A stretch of 64,000 nt of DNA from UBA668 sp043721915 (GCA_043721915.1 JAYSPV010000082.1:1-64000); one strand, 5' to 3'. Shown: positions 1 to 9,098, counted from the first letter of the stretch. Notes: generated by a model from the letters alone, not told the origin. Translations and numbers: made by a program.

Positions 1-909
1 GATGATCTTGCCGCGGGCGTGGCCAGCATCGCTGTGGACGAAAGCCTGCTGGACCTGGCTCAAGGGGAACACGCTGTCAACGATCGGGCGCAGCGCACCG
101 CTTTCGATCAACCCAGCCAACGTCGTCATCATGTCGCCGCTCGGCGCCATGTAGAACGCTGTGAAGTGAACACCGCGCGCATCCGCCAACCCATCGGGGG
201 CCTCGCCCTTGATCGATACGATTCGCCCGCCTCGCTTCACAGTGGCAAACGATCGCTCCAACGACTCTCCTCCCAGCGTGTCGATGACCAGGTCGTAGCC
301 GGAGAGCTCCTCGTCGAATCGTTGGGTCTGGTAGTCAATGGCGAGGTCGGCGCCAAGGTCCTTGACCATTCCAAGATTCGATCCGCTCGTGGTCGTTGCC
401 ACGACGGCTCCAAGGTGCTTGGCGATCTGTATCGCAAGAGAGCCGACGCCCCCTGAGCCCGAGTGGATGAGGACCTTCTCCCCGGGCTGAACATGACCGT
501 GGTCAACGAGCGCCTGCCACGCTGTGAGACCTGCGAGCGGTACGCCGGCGGCTCGTTGATGGCTGAGGCTGCTCGGCTTGATCGCCAGGTCTGCCTGTTT
601 GATCATCGCGAACTCGGCCATCGTTCCAGCCTGGAACGAATCGGCTCGGCCGAACACCTCGTCTGCTACGTGAAAATCGGTCACGTCGGCACCACACTCG
701 ACCACGACGCCCGACACGTCATAGCCGACGACCCAGGGCAGTTGATAGGGCAGTTGTTCCCTCATGACACCGCGCGCGATCAACGAGTCGATCGGGTTCA
801 CCGAAGAGGCGTGAACCTCGATCATCACGCTGTCGGGCGCCAGCCGTGGTCGGTCGACCTCGACCACGGTGATGGGCGACCCATACTCGGTCACGATTGC
901 AGCTCTCAT
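1..909 (-). CDS. Zinc-independent quinone oxidoreductase-like alcohol dehydrogenase (3' end cut by window)
   Basis: Medium-chain dehydrogenase/reductase of the NADPH:quinone oxidoreductase group, predicted to reduce quinones or enals in the cytosol. 303 residues are visible; the C-terminus lies beyond the window. The N-terminal GroES-like half contains SSVNPIDS and GYDVSGVV, and the Rossmann half contains GSGGVGSLAIQIAKHLGA with the usual glycines. None of the structural zinc cysteines of classical alcohol dehydrogenases is visible, which fits the quinone-reductase branch. The ATG is preceded by AGGAG at good distance, so the start is firm. It is the only gene here with its far end missing. 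Substrate cannot be told. Confidence 0.88.
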   Translation of the reverse strand, partial: MRAAIVTEYGSPITVVEVDRPRLAPDSVMIEVHASSVNPIDSLIARGVMREQLPYQLPWVVGYDVSGVVVECGADVTDFHVADEVFGRADSFQAGTMAEFAMIKQADLAIKPSSLSHQRAAGVPLAGLTAWQALVDHGHVQPGEKVLIHSGSGGVGSLAIQIAKHLGAVVATTTSGSNLGMVKDLGADLAIDYQTQRFDEELSGYDLVIDTLGGESLERSFATVKRGGRIVSIKGEAPDGLADARGVHFTAFYMAPSGDMMTTLAGLIESGALRPIVDSVFPLSQVQQAFVHSDAGHARGKII

Positions 910-984
910 CAGGCTCCTGGCGCGTCGTTGTCGAACACACTCGTACCCAGTTGCCTCGGCGGTGAAACCCCGCGTGATTGGCGT

Positions 985-2499
985 TCAGCCGCCCGACCCG
1001 AAGTCGTCGGGCATCGTCGTTGCGTTCAGCCAGCGATCGAAGAGGTCGTCGAGCTGCTCGCCCGATGTTTCCTCGGCCAACGCGATGAAGTCGTCGGTGC
1101 TCGCGTTGGCATTGCGGTAGGTGGCAGTCCACTCCTGCAGCAGCTTCAGGAAGTCGTCGTCGCCGATCTCCAGACGCAGGGCGTGCAGCAGGTACGACCC
1201 GCGGATATACACCGTCACGGTGAACAGCCCACCGGGCTCGGCCGTCACACCTTTCGGCGGCTCGTTCAGCGCCGCGACCAGCTGTGACGGCGCTGCCGCG
1301 AATTCGTCGCGAATCTTCTGTGTCAGATCGAGACCCGGTTGCTGCGACTCGGCCCACAACTGCTCGGCATACGAGGCAAACCCTTCGTTCATCCAGATGT
1401 CGTTCCATTGCTCGAGGCTCACCGAGTCGCCGAACCACTGATGCGCCAGTTCATGCGCGATCACCCAGTCGTCGTCGCTGCCGCCGCCACCCGCGACGTA
1501 CGCACCGAACACCGACATCGTCTGGATCTCGAGCGCCCATTGGAAGTCGAGCCCGTCCGCGACCAGCGCGCCGTACACCTCGAATGGGTATGGGCCGAAG
1601 CGCTGCTCGAAAGCGTCGATCATCTGCGGCTGGCGGGCGAACGCGGCCGTCAACTCATCGACGCGGTCCGTGGGGAACACGTTGCGGATCGGCACACCAC
1701 TCGCGGAGGTGCCCCCGTCGACGATCTGGTAGTCGCCGATCGCCAGCGCAGTGAGGTAGCTGGCCTGAGGTTGTGTGTTGGTGTAGGTCCACGTGGTCGC
1801 GGAGCCGTCGACCACCTTGTCGCTGAGCACGCCGTTCGAGGCGACGGTCAGCTCGCTGGGCGCCGTGACCGTCAGCGTGTAGATCGCCTTGTCGGACGGA
1901 TGGTCGTTGACGGGAAACCAGCCAGCGGCTCCGTCGGGCTCACCGAGCGCGAGGGCGCCCCCGTTCGGCCCACGGACCCAGCCGCCCGATTCGGTCTCCC
2001 CCGGCACTCCACTGAGTTCGATCACCGCGGTGAACGTGCTGCCGTCGACCAGGTCCTCGAGCGGATCGATCACCAGCTCCGCCGGGGTGCGCGAGAACGA
2101 TGCGGTAGCACCGTCGACCTGCACCGTGGCCACGTCGAGCGCGACGAGATCGAGGTTGAACTGTGAAAGCGTCTGGGTGGCGATCGCGGTGATCTCGACA
2201 GTCTCCTCGATCGTTCCCGAGGCAGGATCCCAACTCAGCGTGATGTCGTAGGACTGCACGTCGTAACCACCGTTGCCGGCAGTCGGGAACAGCACGTCAC
2301 CTGCACCGTCCGCGCCGGCGGTGCCCGGTTCTGGGGCGACCGTCTGACGGGGCGCGACTGACGTCTCGGGCGCCGCGGACGTCTCAGGGATCGCCATGGT
2401 CGCCGGGACGGCCAACGTCGTCGTGCTCACCCGCGATGCCTCCGACGAACACCCGACCAGGACAAGCGCCACTGCGACGACGATGAACGTGTGCTTCAT
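985..2499 (-). CDS. Secreted M1-family zinc metallopeptidase, lipoprotein
   Basis: Gluzincin aminopeptidase, 505 residues, predicted to be anchored outside the membrane. The chosen ATG gives a signal peptide ending in the lipobox LVGC; a longer start 14 codons upstream would spoil it. A Thr/Ala/Pro-rich linker follows. The catalytic zinc site is HELAH at about residues 349-353, with the third ligand in NEGF near 372, the M1 spacing. The exopeptidase GxMEN motif appears as the variant ALEIQT, similar to the ALETQT seen in many bacterial secreted M1 enzymes. The C-terminus is shorter than in full-length PepN (about 850 residues). It stands alone between flanking genes. Likely scavenges peptides; substrate unknown. 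Confidence 0.9.
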   Translation of the reverse strand: MKHTFIVVAVALVLVGCSSEASRVSTTTLAVPATMAIPETSAAPETSVAPRQTVAPEPGTAGADGAGDVLFPTAGNGGYDVQSYDITLSWDPASGTIEETVEITAIATQTLSQFNLDLVALDVATVQVDGATASFSRTPAELVIDPLEDLVDGSTFTAVIELSGVPGETESGGWVRGPNGGALALGEPDGAAGWFPVNDHPSDKAIYTLTVTAPSELTVASNGVLSDKVVDGSATTWTYTNTQPQASYLTALAIGDYQIVDGGTSASGVPIRNVFPTDRVDELTAAFARQPQMIDAFEQRFGPYPFEVYGALVADGLDFQWALEIQTMSVFGAYVAGGGGSDDDWVIAHELAHQWFGDSVSLEQWNDIWMNEGFASYAEQLWAESQQPGLDLTQKIRDEFAAAPSQLVAALNEPPKGVTAEPGGLFTVTVYIRGSYLLHALRLEIGDDDFLKLLQEWTATYRNANASTDDFIALAEETSGEQLDDLFDRWLNATTMPDDFGSGG

Positions 2500-2547
2500 C
2501 CGCTCAGTTGAACACGTACGAACCCTTGTGGGACCGCGCACCGGGCC

Positions 2548-3225
2548 TCAGCGACGCTTGTCGCCCCAGGTGTTCCAGTGCGTCACGGCCGCGGATGGCT
2601 TGCGGGGCGCCACCCCGAACGTGCCCATCGGGTATCCGACGGGAACCAACGCGGCGATCTCGAAGCGGGGGCTACCGTCGTCACGGCCGGGCACACCGAG
2701 AGCGCTCAGCACCTCGGCCGAATGGATGCGGATCACCGTCGTCAGTGCGGTGCCCAGGCCGAACGAACGAGCGGCGAGGCAGAAGTTCTGCACGGCCGGG
2801 TACACGCTGGCGTCGAGCCGACCGATGTCCATCGGACCTTCGCCATCGACCGAGCCCCACGGGATGATCGGCTGCAGGAACAGCACGAGTACCGCCACGT
2901 CGGCGAGGTGATCGGCGAGGTGGCGGCTGGCATCGCGGGTTCGGCGCCAGGAAGCGGCCTGGGCTTCGTCGGCGAACGCAGTCGGCTCGGGCAACGACTG
3001 CTCGTAGCGGTGATAGGCCCGCTGGTAGAACGCGCCGACCTGAGCACGCACTGCGGGGTCGGTGAGCACCACGTACTGCTGAGGCTGCACGTTGCCGCCG
3101 CTCGGGCCCTGCTGCGCCGCTCTCAGGCAGGTCTCGATGTCGGCGTCGGCCACCGGCCGGTCGCTGAACCGGCGCATCGCGCGCGTGGTCATGATCGCGT
3201 CGATCACGGGGTTCGTGTCACTCAT
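2548..3225 (-). CDS. Nitroreductase family FMN oxidoreductase
   Basis: 225-residue flavoprotein of the nitroreductase family, using NAD(P)H to reduce nitro or other electron-poor substrates. Seen: N-terminal TTRAMRRFSDRPV (phosphate-binding arginines), GPSGGNVQPQQ in the FMN-contact region, and PAVQNFCLAARSFGLGTA, typical of the family. The start ATG follows GGAAGGTGACC, a good ribosome site; long upstream extensions in the same frame overlap the crotonase gene and are rejected. It lies 5 nt downstream of the crotonase-like gene and is probably the last gene of that leftward operon with two acyl-CoA dehydrogenases, suggesting a role in degradation of an unusual acyl compound. Confidence 0.88.
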   Translation of the reverse strand: MSDTNPVIDAIMTTRAMRRFSDRPVADADIETCLRAAQQGPSGGNVQPQQYVVLTDPAVRAQVGAFYQRAYHRYEQSLPEPTAFADEAQAASWRRTRDASRHLADHLADVAVLVLFLQPIIPWGSVDGEGPMDIGRLDASVYPAVQNFCLAARSFGLGTALTTVIRIHSAEVLSALGVPGRDDGSPRFEIAALVPVGYPMGTFGVAPRKPSAAVTHWNTWGDKRR

Positions 3226-3230
3226 GGCGG

Positions 3231-4010
3231 TCACCTTCCTTCGAACCTCGGGGCTCGCTTCTCGTGAATGGCGTCGATCGCCTCCGCATGATCGCGGGAG
3301 AGGAAGCAGGGCATCTCGAGGGCGATCGACAGGTCGAAGCTGGTCAGCAACGCCTGCTTGAGCTGCGCGTTCACCGCCTGCTTGGTGCCCTTCACGGCCA
3401 AGGGTGGCTGCGCCGCGATCCGCTCGGCCCAGGCACGCGCTCGCTCGACCACAGCGTCGGGTGCACACACCTCGCCGGCCACACCCAGCCGCAACGCCTC
3501 GGCGGCAGTCAACGGCTCGCCGAGCAGCAGGTGACGCTTGGCCGCCAACGGGCCTAGCAGCAGCGGCCAGATCGCCGCGCCGCCGTCGCCGGCAACGAGG
3601 CCGACGTTGACGTGCGGGTCGACGATGACCGCTCGCTCGCTCATCACGATCAGGTCGCACAGCAACGCGATCGATGCGCCCAGGCCCGCGGCCGAGCCGT
3701 TGAGCCCGCACACGATCGGCACCTCGACATCGAGCAGATCCCAGATCATCTGCTTCGCGTCGCGGCGCAGTTCGTCGAGCGCCGCCGGGTCGCGCAGCGA
3801 AGGGAACCAGGCGAAGTCGCCACCCGCGCTGAACGCCTTGCCCTCGCCGACGAGCAAGATCGCCCGCGCGTCGCGCTCGCGCTTGAGCTCACGGAACAGC
3901 TCACCGAACTCGTGATGCAGCAGCGCATCGACGGCGTTCACCGGCGAGGTCGGGTGACGCAGCACCACTTCCAGGACCTCGCCATGGCGGTTGAAGGTGA
4001 ACGCTTCCAT
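3231..4010 (-). CDS. Enoyl-CoA hydratase/isomerase-like protein lacking both catalytic glutamates
   Basis: Crotonase-fold protein, 259 residues, expected to bind acyl-CoA in the cytosol. The CoA/oxyanion-hole region reads FSAGGDFAWF and the second conserved block LNGSAAGLGASIALLCD. By position the two hydratase glutamates are replaced: the first by Ser in GLGASIALLCD, the second by His in VDPHVNVGL. It is therefore unlikely to be a classical hydratase and may be an isomerase, hydrolase or lyase of the superfamily. TGAGGAC precedes the ATG. It follows the acyl-CoA dehydrogenase gene by 9 nt and precedes the nitroreductase by 5 nt, so one operon is likely. Confidence 0.85.
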   Translation of the reverse strand: MEAFTFNRHGEVLEVVLRHPTSPVNAVDALLHHEFGELFRELKRERDARAILLVGEGKAFSAGGDFAWFPSLRDPAALDELRRDAKQMIWDLLDVEVPIVCGLNGSAAGLGASIALLCDLIVMSERAVIVDPHVNVGLVAGDGGAAIWPLLLGPLAAKRHLLLGEPLTAAEALRLGVAGEVCAPDAVVERARAWAERIAAQPPLAVKGTKQAVNAQLKQALLTSFDLSIALEMPCFLSRDHAEAIDAIHEKRAPRFEGR

Positions 4011-4019
4011 CGGCTGTCC

Positions 4020-5135
4020 TCAGATCATCGAGGCATCGATGTCGATGCCGAAGTGCAGCTTGCCCAACGTCTCGTACAGTCTGGGCGCAACCATGATGTG
4101 CTGGGTGACGACGTGCGCGTCACGCAGGCACCTTTGCAGCGGGCTGTGCTCGAAGATCGAGGTGCCGCCGCCCAGCGTGTAGGCGGTGTCGGCAGCCTTC
4201 ACACAGGCCTCGGCCGCGTGGGCCCCTGCGAGCCGCATCCGGCCACGCGAGGCGACATCGACGCGACCTCCGGCCACCGCCGTTTCCCACGCCTGCGACA
4301 CCTCGTCGAACAGGAACGCCCGGGCGCTGCGCAGCGCCGCTTCCGCCTTCGCCAACTCGTGTTGCGCGACGCCCGACTGGCTGATCGTGCGGCTGCTGAA
4401 CTGTGGCCGCTTCGCCGTACCGAGCTCGACGATTGCGTCGAGCGCGTGGCGCCCGATGCCCAGCCCCGCAGCAGCCACGCCGACAGCGAGGAGGGTCATG
4501 TCAGGAAAGGCACCGAGTGGCGAATCCACCTGCGATCCGGTGACCTGCGGCTGGGTCGCCAACCCGTCCGGCACGAACACGTCATCCACGTGGAAGTCGG
4601 TGCTGCCGGTGCCGCGGAGGCCGGAGGTGTGCCACGTGTCGTCGAACACGACCTGTTCGGGGCGGAACCACATCGAGCCGCTGAACCCGTCGCCGGTGGC
4701 GCCGCCGGTGATCCACTGGCAGTGCTGCGTGCCGCTGCCCCACATCCACGCGCCGGTCACCCGGTAGCCGCCGGCGACCTTCGTCGCCGTTGCGTTACGG
4801 GCGAAGACGCCGCCGGTGAAGTTGGCCGGGTCACCCCAGATGATGCGCGCCTGCGCCGGTTCCACGTAGTGACTGAGCAGTGAGGTGGTGGTGGCGATCA
4901 TCGTGCACCAGCCGGCCGCGCCGTCGGCGGTGGCGATGCGCTCGATCACCTGCAGAATCGTCGGCGGGTCGACCTCTGGGCCGCCGTATGCGGCCGGCAC
5001 GCACAGCCGCTGCACGCCCTCCGCACGGATCGCATCGACGACCGCGCCGGGAAGCCGGCGCAGGCGCTCACCCTCCACGGCGTGTTCGGCTGCAACCACG
5101 GCAACGCGATCGGCAGCGGCAAGCCAGTCGGTCAC
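4020..5135 (-). CDS. Acyl-CoA dehydrogenase-like flavoprotein (group D monooxygenase/type 2 C-terminal domain)
   Basis: 371-residue flavoprotein with acyl-CoA dehydrogenase fold. N-terminal helices contain LCVPAAYGGPEVDPPTILQ; the middle beta domain contains VTGAWMWGSGTQHCQW and SGLRGTGSTDFHVDDVFVP; the C-terminal helical domain resembles the HsaA/HpaB-like type 2 domain more than a FadE. That suggests either an unusual dehydrogenase or a flavin monooxygenase acting on an aromatic or sterol-derived substrate. It starts with GTG overlapping the TGA of the preceding acyl-CoA dehydrogenase by 4 nt (GTGA), so the two are translationally coupled. A much longer upstream frame is a shadow of that gene. 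Confidence 0.85.
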   Translation of the reverse strand: MTDWLAAADRVAVVAAEHAVEGERLRRLPGAVVDAIRAEGVQRLCVPAAYGGPEVDPPTILQVIERIATADGAAGWCTMIATTTSLLSHYVEPAQARIIWGDPANFTGGVFARNATATKVAGGYRVTGAWMWGSGTQHCQWITGGATGDGFSGSMWFRPEQVVFDDTWHTSGLRGTGSTDFHVDDVFVPDGLATQPQVTGSQVDSPLGAFPDMTLLAVGVAAAGLGIGRHALDAIVELGTAKRPQFSSRTISQSGVAQHELAKAEAALRSARAFLFDEVSQAWETAVAGGRVDVASRGRMRLAGAHAAEACVKAADTAYTLGGGTSIFEHSPLQRCLRDAHVVTQHIMVAPRLYETLGKLHFGIDIDASMI

Positions 5136-6355
5136 TGCTGCGCGGCCTGTCGTTGTGCCTGCGCCCACGACAGGCCCTTGGCGACATCGATGTCGTGCGG
5201 GAGGCCTAACACTCGCTCGGCGATGATGTTGCGCTGCACCGCGAACGTGCCGCCGCCGATGGTGAGCGCCTGGCTGAACATGAACCCGTCGTACCAACCC
5301 GGGTGCATCAGGCCGCCCTCGGGCTTGTCGGGCCCCAGGCTCTTGGTGTCGGTACCCGGCACGAACTTCTCGCCGTCGCCGCCGGCGAGCATCCCGTTGG
5401 CGCCGATCAGATCGCGGGCGAGGGCCATCACGTGCTGACCGTGCTCGTCGGCGAGCAGCTTGCGAATGCTGGCCTCCGGGCCGGGCTGCTGGCCCTTGAG
5501 AGTGGCGCTGAGAGTGCGCAGGCGGATCAGATCGAGCAGCTGGTGCTCGATGTACACAGATGCGATGCGCTGGCGCATGTGCGGGTCGGTCACCGGCCCC
5601 ATCTCGCGGATGCTCTCGATCAGCTCCAGCGCCGTCGGCCCGTTGCCCCACAGCACGCCGCCGGTGCTCAGCGACACGCGTTCGTTGCCGAGCGTCACCT
5701 TCGCCAGCCGCCACCCGTCGTGCAGGTCGCCGACCAGGTTCTCGGCGGGGATGCGCACATCGGTGAAGAACACCTCGTTGAACGTGTGGCCACCGGTCAT
5801 CTCGGTGATCGGGCGGATCTCGATGCCCGGCAGGTCCATCGGGCAGACGAAGTAGCTGACACCCTTGTGCTTGGGCACGTCCGGGTCGGTGCGGGCGATG
5901 AGGATGCCGAACTTCGCGTACTGCGCGCCGCTGGTCCAGATCTTCTGGCCGTTGACGATGAACTCGTCGCCGTCGCGCACGGCGCGCGTGCCGAGGTTGG
6001 CGAGGTCGCTGCCCGCACCCGGCTCGCTGAACAGCTGGCACCAGAACTCCTCGCCCGAGAGCAGCGGGAACAGGTAGCGCGTGTGTTGTTCGGGGGTGCC
6101 GGCGAAGAGGATCGTCGGGCCGGCCCAACCGATACCGATCGGGTTGGTCGGGCGACGCACCTTCGCCCGGTGCAGCTCGTCGTCGATGATCAGCTGATGG
6201 ATCGCATCGGCGCCCAAGCCCCATGGCGCGGGCCAGTGAGGCGCCACGTACCCGGCCTCGGCGAGCTGCCGGCCGGTGGGGTGCGGATGCTCAGTGAGCC
6301 ACTCGCGAATCGCCAGCCGACGCGAATCGTCCTCGGCAGGCAACAAGAAGTCCAT
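5132..6355 (-). CDS. Acyl-CoA dehydrogenase (FadE-like)
   Basis: 407-residue FAD enzyme expected to introduce the alpha-beta double bond into acyl-CoA. Seen: WCQLFSEPGAGSDLANLGTRA, the substrate/FAD-contact signature; NGQKIWTSGAQYA; and the C-terminal KSLGPDKPEGG and GGGTFAVQRNIIAERVLGLP, typical of long acyl-CoA dehydrogenases. Length is normal. The ATG lies 8 nt after a TAGGGT -10 element, indicating a leaderless mRNA, and this decides the start over one 7 codons upstream. First gene of the leftward operon with a second flavoprotein, a crotonase-like protein and a nitroreductase. The acyl-CoA synthetase is divergent, 178 nt away. Confidence 0.92.
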   Translation of the reverse strand: MDFLLPAEDDSRRLAIREWLTEHPHPTGRQLAEAGYVAPHWPAPWGLGADAIHQLIIDDELHRAKVRRPTNPIGIGWAGPTILFAGTPEQHTRYLFPLLSGEEFWCQLFSEPGAGSDLANLGTRAVRDGDEFIVNGQKIWTSGAQYAKFGILIARTDPDVPKHKGVSYFVCPMDLPGIEIRPITEMTGGHTFNEVFFTDVRIPAENLVGDLHDGWRLAKVTLGNERVSLSTGGVLWGNGPTALELIESIREMGPVTDPHMRQRIASVYIEHQLLDLIRLRTLSATLKGQQPGPEASIRKLLADEHGQHVMALARDLIGANGMLAGGDGEKFVPGTDTKSLGPDKPEGGLMHPGWYDGFMFSQALTIGGGTFAVQRNIIAERVLGLPHDIDVAKGLSWAQAQRQAAQQ

Positions 6356-6363
6356 ACGGCACG

Positions 6364-6369
6364 ACCCTA
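6364..6369 (-). promoter_or_regulatory. Leaderless -10 element TAGGGT for the leftward acyl-CoA dehydrogenase operon
   Basis: TAGGGT on the minus strand ends 8 nt before the ATG at 6355. Transcription would begin at or within a nucleotide or two of the start codon. It has no ribosome-binding site. Confidence 0.6.
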
Positions 6370-6520
6370 TTCGCACCCAGGGTCAGCTCAATGATCCGGC
6401 CCGCGGGACCGCGCACGGCCCCAATCTGCGTGCGTGTCATCGGTGGACGTCGTGCGACGTTCGAAATCGATGACATGGACGCAGGAATGGGCCGTCTCCC
6501 TGCTCGCGGCGCGTGACCGC

Positions 6521-6526
6521 TACGGT
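6521..6526 (+). promoter_or_regulatory. Leaderless -10 element TACGGT of the acyl-CoA synthetase gene
   Basis: TACGGT followed by 7 nt and the ATG at 6534. It decides this start over an in-frame ATG 21 nt upstream, which would lie inside the promoter. Confidence 0.6.
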
Positions 6527-6533
6527 CGCTGCC

Positions 6534-8159
6534 ATGACCGCTGGTTGGAACCTCGCCGACATCTGGGAACGCAACGCCGACCGATTCCCCGAGGCGGTTG
6601 CTCAGGTGCAGGGCGACCGCACGTTCACCTGGGCCGAGTTCGACCGGCGTGCCGACGGCATCGCACACACCCTGCTCCATAGCGGCGCCCAGCAGCAGGA
6701 CAAGGTGGCGCACTACCTCTACAACAGCCCCGAGTACCTCGAGAGCATGTTCGCGATGTACAAGGCCGCGCTCGTGCCGGTGAACACCAACTACCGCTAC
6801 ACCGACGACGAACTCGCGTACCTGTGGGACAACAGCGATGCGGTGGCCGTCGTCTTCCACGGCACCTTCACGCCGCGCTGCGCGCACATGCGCGAGCGGG
6901 TGCCGGGCATCCGCACCTGGATCTGGGTCGACGACGGCAGCGAGCCGTGCCCCGACTGGGCCATCGACTACGAGGTCGCTGCCGCCAGCGCCTCCGGAGT
7001 GGGCCGCGTCAGTGCGCCGTGGGGTCGCAGCCCCGACGACCAGTACATCCTCTACACCGGCGGCACCACCGGCATGCCCAAGGGCGTGATGTGGCGTCAG
7101 GACGACATGGTCGGCAGCCTCGATGCGCCCTCGAAGAACCCGCTGCCGACGGTGCCCGGCTGGGCCGAGTTCGACGCCCGCATCGCCAAGCCGGGCCCGC
7201 GCAACCTGCCGGCCGCGCCGCTGATGCACGGCACCGGCGCGTTCAACGCGATGTGGAACCTCGTGTTGGCCGGCTCGGTCGTCACGCTCCCCGGCCGCCA
7301 CTTCGACCCGGTGGAACTGCTCGACACGATCGAACATCACCGGGCCAACAGCATCTCGATCGTCGGTGATGCGTTCGCCAAACCGATCCTGAAGGCACTC
7401 GATGCCGAGCCCGACCGATGGGACATCTCCTCGCTGCGCGTCGTGGTCAGCAGCGGTGTCATCTGGGCGTCCGAGACGAAGGCCGGGCTGCTGCGCCACA
7501 ACCAGCGCCTGATCATGATCGACAGCCTCGGCAGCAGCGAGGCGATCGGTATGGCCTCCAACACCACCACCGCCGATTCCTCCAGCAGTGCCAGCACCGC
7601 CAAGTTCGCGCTCGGCCCGAACACCAGGGTGCTCACCGAAGACGGCCGCGAAGTGCTGGCCGGCAGCGGCGAACGCGGCCGGGTCGCGCTGCGTGGCCGC
7701 ACCCCCGTGGGCTACTACAAGGATGAGGCGAAGAGTGCCAGCACGTTCATCGAGCACGACGGTGTGCGCTGGAGCATCCCGGGCGACTGGGCGGAGGTCG
7801 AGGCCGACGGCACCCTCAAGCTGTACGGGCGCGGCAGCCAGTGCATCAACACCGGCGGGGAGAAGGTGTACCCCGAGGAAGTCGAGGAGGCGCTGAAGAC
7901 TCACCCGACGGTCAATGACGCCGCCGTCGTCGGTGTCCCCGACGACCGATTCGGCGAAGCCATCACCGCACTCGTCGAACTGCACTCCGGCGACACGCTC
8001 GACGAGGCTGCGCTGATCGCCCACGTGCGCCTGCACCTCGCTGCGTTCAAGTCGCCCAAACGCATCGTCGCGATCGACACGATCGGACGCGCCGCCAACG
8101 GCAAGCTGAACTACAAGTCCTTGAAGGAGGAAGCCCTCCGCCGCCTCGCGGCCGGCTGA
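6534..8159 (+). CDS. Acyl-CoA synthetase (AMP-forming, FadD-like)
   Basis: 541-residue ANL-superfamily ligase: carboxylate + ATP + CoA to acyl-CoA + AMP + PPi. Seen: the P-loop YTGGTTGMPKGVMW near residue 175; the adenine-site region with SLGSSEAIG; the hinge/A8 motif YGRGSQCINTGGEKVYPEEV; and the A10 lysine in NGKLNYKSLKEEA. This arrangement resembles actinobacterial FadD enzymes acting on steroid or long-chain acids. First of a rightward run followed after 16 nt by an SDR and then an acyl-CoA dehydrogenase, so it probably activates the acid that those enzymes oxidise. Confidence 0.92.
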   Translation: MTAGWNLADIWERNADRFPEAVAQVQGDRTFTWAEFDRRADGIAHTLLHSGAQQQDKVAHYLYNSPEYLESMFAMYKAALVPVNTNYRYTDDELAYLWDNSDAVAVVFHGTFTPRCAHMRERVPGIRTWIWVDDGSEPCPDWAIDYEVAAASASGVGRVSAPWGRSPDDQYILYTGGTTGMPKGVMWRQDDMVGSLDAPSKNPLPTVPGWAEFDARIAKPGPRNLPAAPLMHGTGAFNAMWNLVLAGSVVTLPGRHFDPVELLDTIEHHRANSISIVGDAFAKPILKALDAEPDRWDISSLRVVVSSGVIWASETKAGLLRHNQRLIMIDSLGSSEAIGMASNTTTADSSSSASTAKFALGPNTRVLTEDGREVLAGSGERGRVALRGRTPVGYYKDEAKSASTFIEHDGVRWSIPGDWAEVEADGTLKLYGRGSQCINTGGEKVYPEEVEEALKTHPTVNDAAVVGVPDDRFGEAITALVELHSGDTLDEAALIAHVRLHLAAFKSPKRIVAIDTIGRAANGKLNYKSLKEEALRRLAAG

Positions 8160-8162
8160 CGG

Positions 8163-8168
8163 TAGCTT
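8163..8168 (+). promoter_or_regulatory. Leaderless -10 element TAGCTT of the SDR gene
   Basis: TAGCTT lies 7 nt before the ATG at 8176, just past the stop of the synthetase, so the SDR may have its own transcript. Confidence 0.5.
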
Positions 8169-8175
8169 GCCCGCC

Positions 8176-9078
8176 ATGAGCGCAGACACAATGGGTTTCG
8201 ACGGCAAGGTAGTCATCATCACGGGCGCCGGTGGCGGCCTCGGCCGGCAGCACGCGTTGCTGCTCGCCAGCCGCGGCGCACTGGTCGTGATCAACGATCT
8301 CGGCGGCGCCATCGACGGCAGCGGCAGCGACAAGGGCGCGGCCGAGCACGTGGTCGACGAGATCAAGGCGGCAGGCGGCGAGGCCGTTGCCGACACCAAC
8401 TCCGTGGCGACGCCCGACGGTGGCGCCGCCATCGTGCAGACCGCGATCGACGCCTACGGCAAGGTCGACGTCGTCATCAACAACGCCGGCATCCTGCGCG
8501 ACAAGTCGTTCCACAACATGACGCCGGATCTGCTCAACCCGGTGCTCGACGTGCACCTCAAGGGCGCGTTCTACGTCACCCAGCCGGCATGGGTTCTCAT
8601 GCGCGAGCAGGGCTACGGCCGCATCATCAGCACGTCGTCGGCAGCCGGTGTGTTCGGCAACTTCGGCCAGACCAACTACGGCGCCGCCAAGATGGGCCTC
8701 GTCGGGTTCACCCGCGTGCTCGCTGCCGAGGGCGCCAAGTACAACATCAAGGCCAACGCGATCGCCCCGCTCGCCCTCACCCGCATGACCGAGAACCTGA
8801 TGGGCGGCGCGTTCGGCGACAAGCTCGCACCTGGCCTCGTCTCGCCGCTCGTTGCGTACCTCGCCCACGAGGACTGCCCGGTCAGCGGGCAGCTGTTCAG
8901 CGTCGGTGGCGGTCGCGTCGCTCACGTGTTCATCGCCGAGACGCAGGGCTACTTCAAGGAAGACCTGGCCCTCGAGGACGTCCGCGACAACTGGGGCACG
9001 ATCACCGACCAGGACGGTTTCGGCGTACCTGGCAACCTTGCGGAGGAAACCGCGATGTTCCTCCCCTTCTTCAAGTAG
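8176..9078 (+). CDS. SDR-family 3-hydroxyacyl-CoA dehydrogenase-like protein (MFE-2/HSD17B4 type)
   Basis: Short-chain dehydrogenase, 300 residues, NAD(P)-dependent. Seen: the glycine motif TGAGGGLGRQHALLLA and INDLGGAIDGSGSDKGAAE, an insertion typical of the dehydrogenase unit of peroxisomal multifunctional enzyme 2; NNAGILRDKSF; and the catalytic Ser and Tyr-x3-Lys in STSSAAG and NYGAAKMG. Expected reaction: oxidation of 3-hydroxyacyl-CoA to 3-ketoacyl-CoA. It has no hydratase or SCP2 domain fused. Sits between an acyl-CoA synthetase and an acyl-CoA dehydrogenase, consistent with a beta-oxidation block. An in-frame TTG 9 nt upstream overlaps the -10 element and is not chosen. Confidence 0.9.
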   Translation: MSADTMGFDGKVVIITGAGGGLGRQHALLLASRGALVVINDLGGAIDGSGSDKGAAEHVVDEIKAAGGEAVADTNSVATPDGGAAIVQTAIDAYGKVDVVINNAGILRDKSFHNMTPDLLNPVLDVHLKGAFYVTQPAWVLMREQGYGRIISTSSAAGVFGNFGQTNYGAAKMGLVGFTRVLAAEGAKYNIKANAIAPLALTRMTENLMGGAFGDKLAPGLVSPLVAYLAHEDCPVSGQLFSVGGGRVAHVFIAETQGYFKEDLALEDVRDNWGTITDQDGFGVPGNLAEETAMFLPFFK

Positions 9079-9092
9079 CCCACAGCCGCGAC

Positions 9093-9098
9093 TACGGT
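9093..9098 (+). promoter_or_regulatory. Leaderless -10 element TACGGT of the third acyl-CoA dehydrogenase
   Basis: TACGGT is 6 nt before a GTG at 9105 that is immediately followed by an in-frame ATG. The spacing favours GTG as first codon. Confidence 0.5.
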
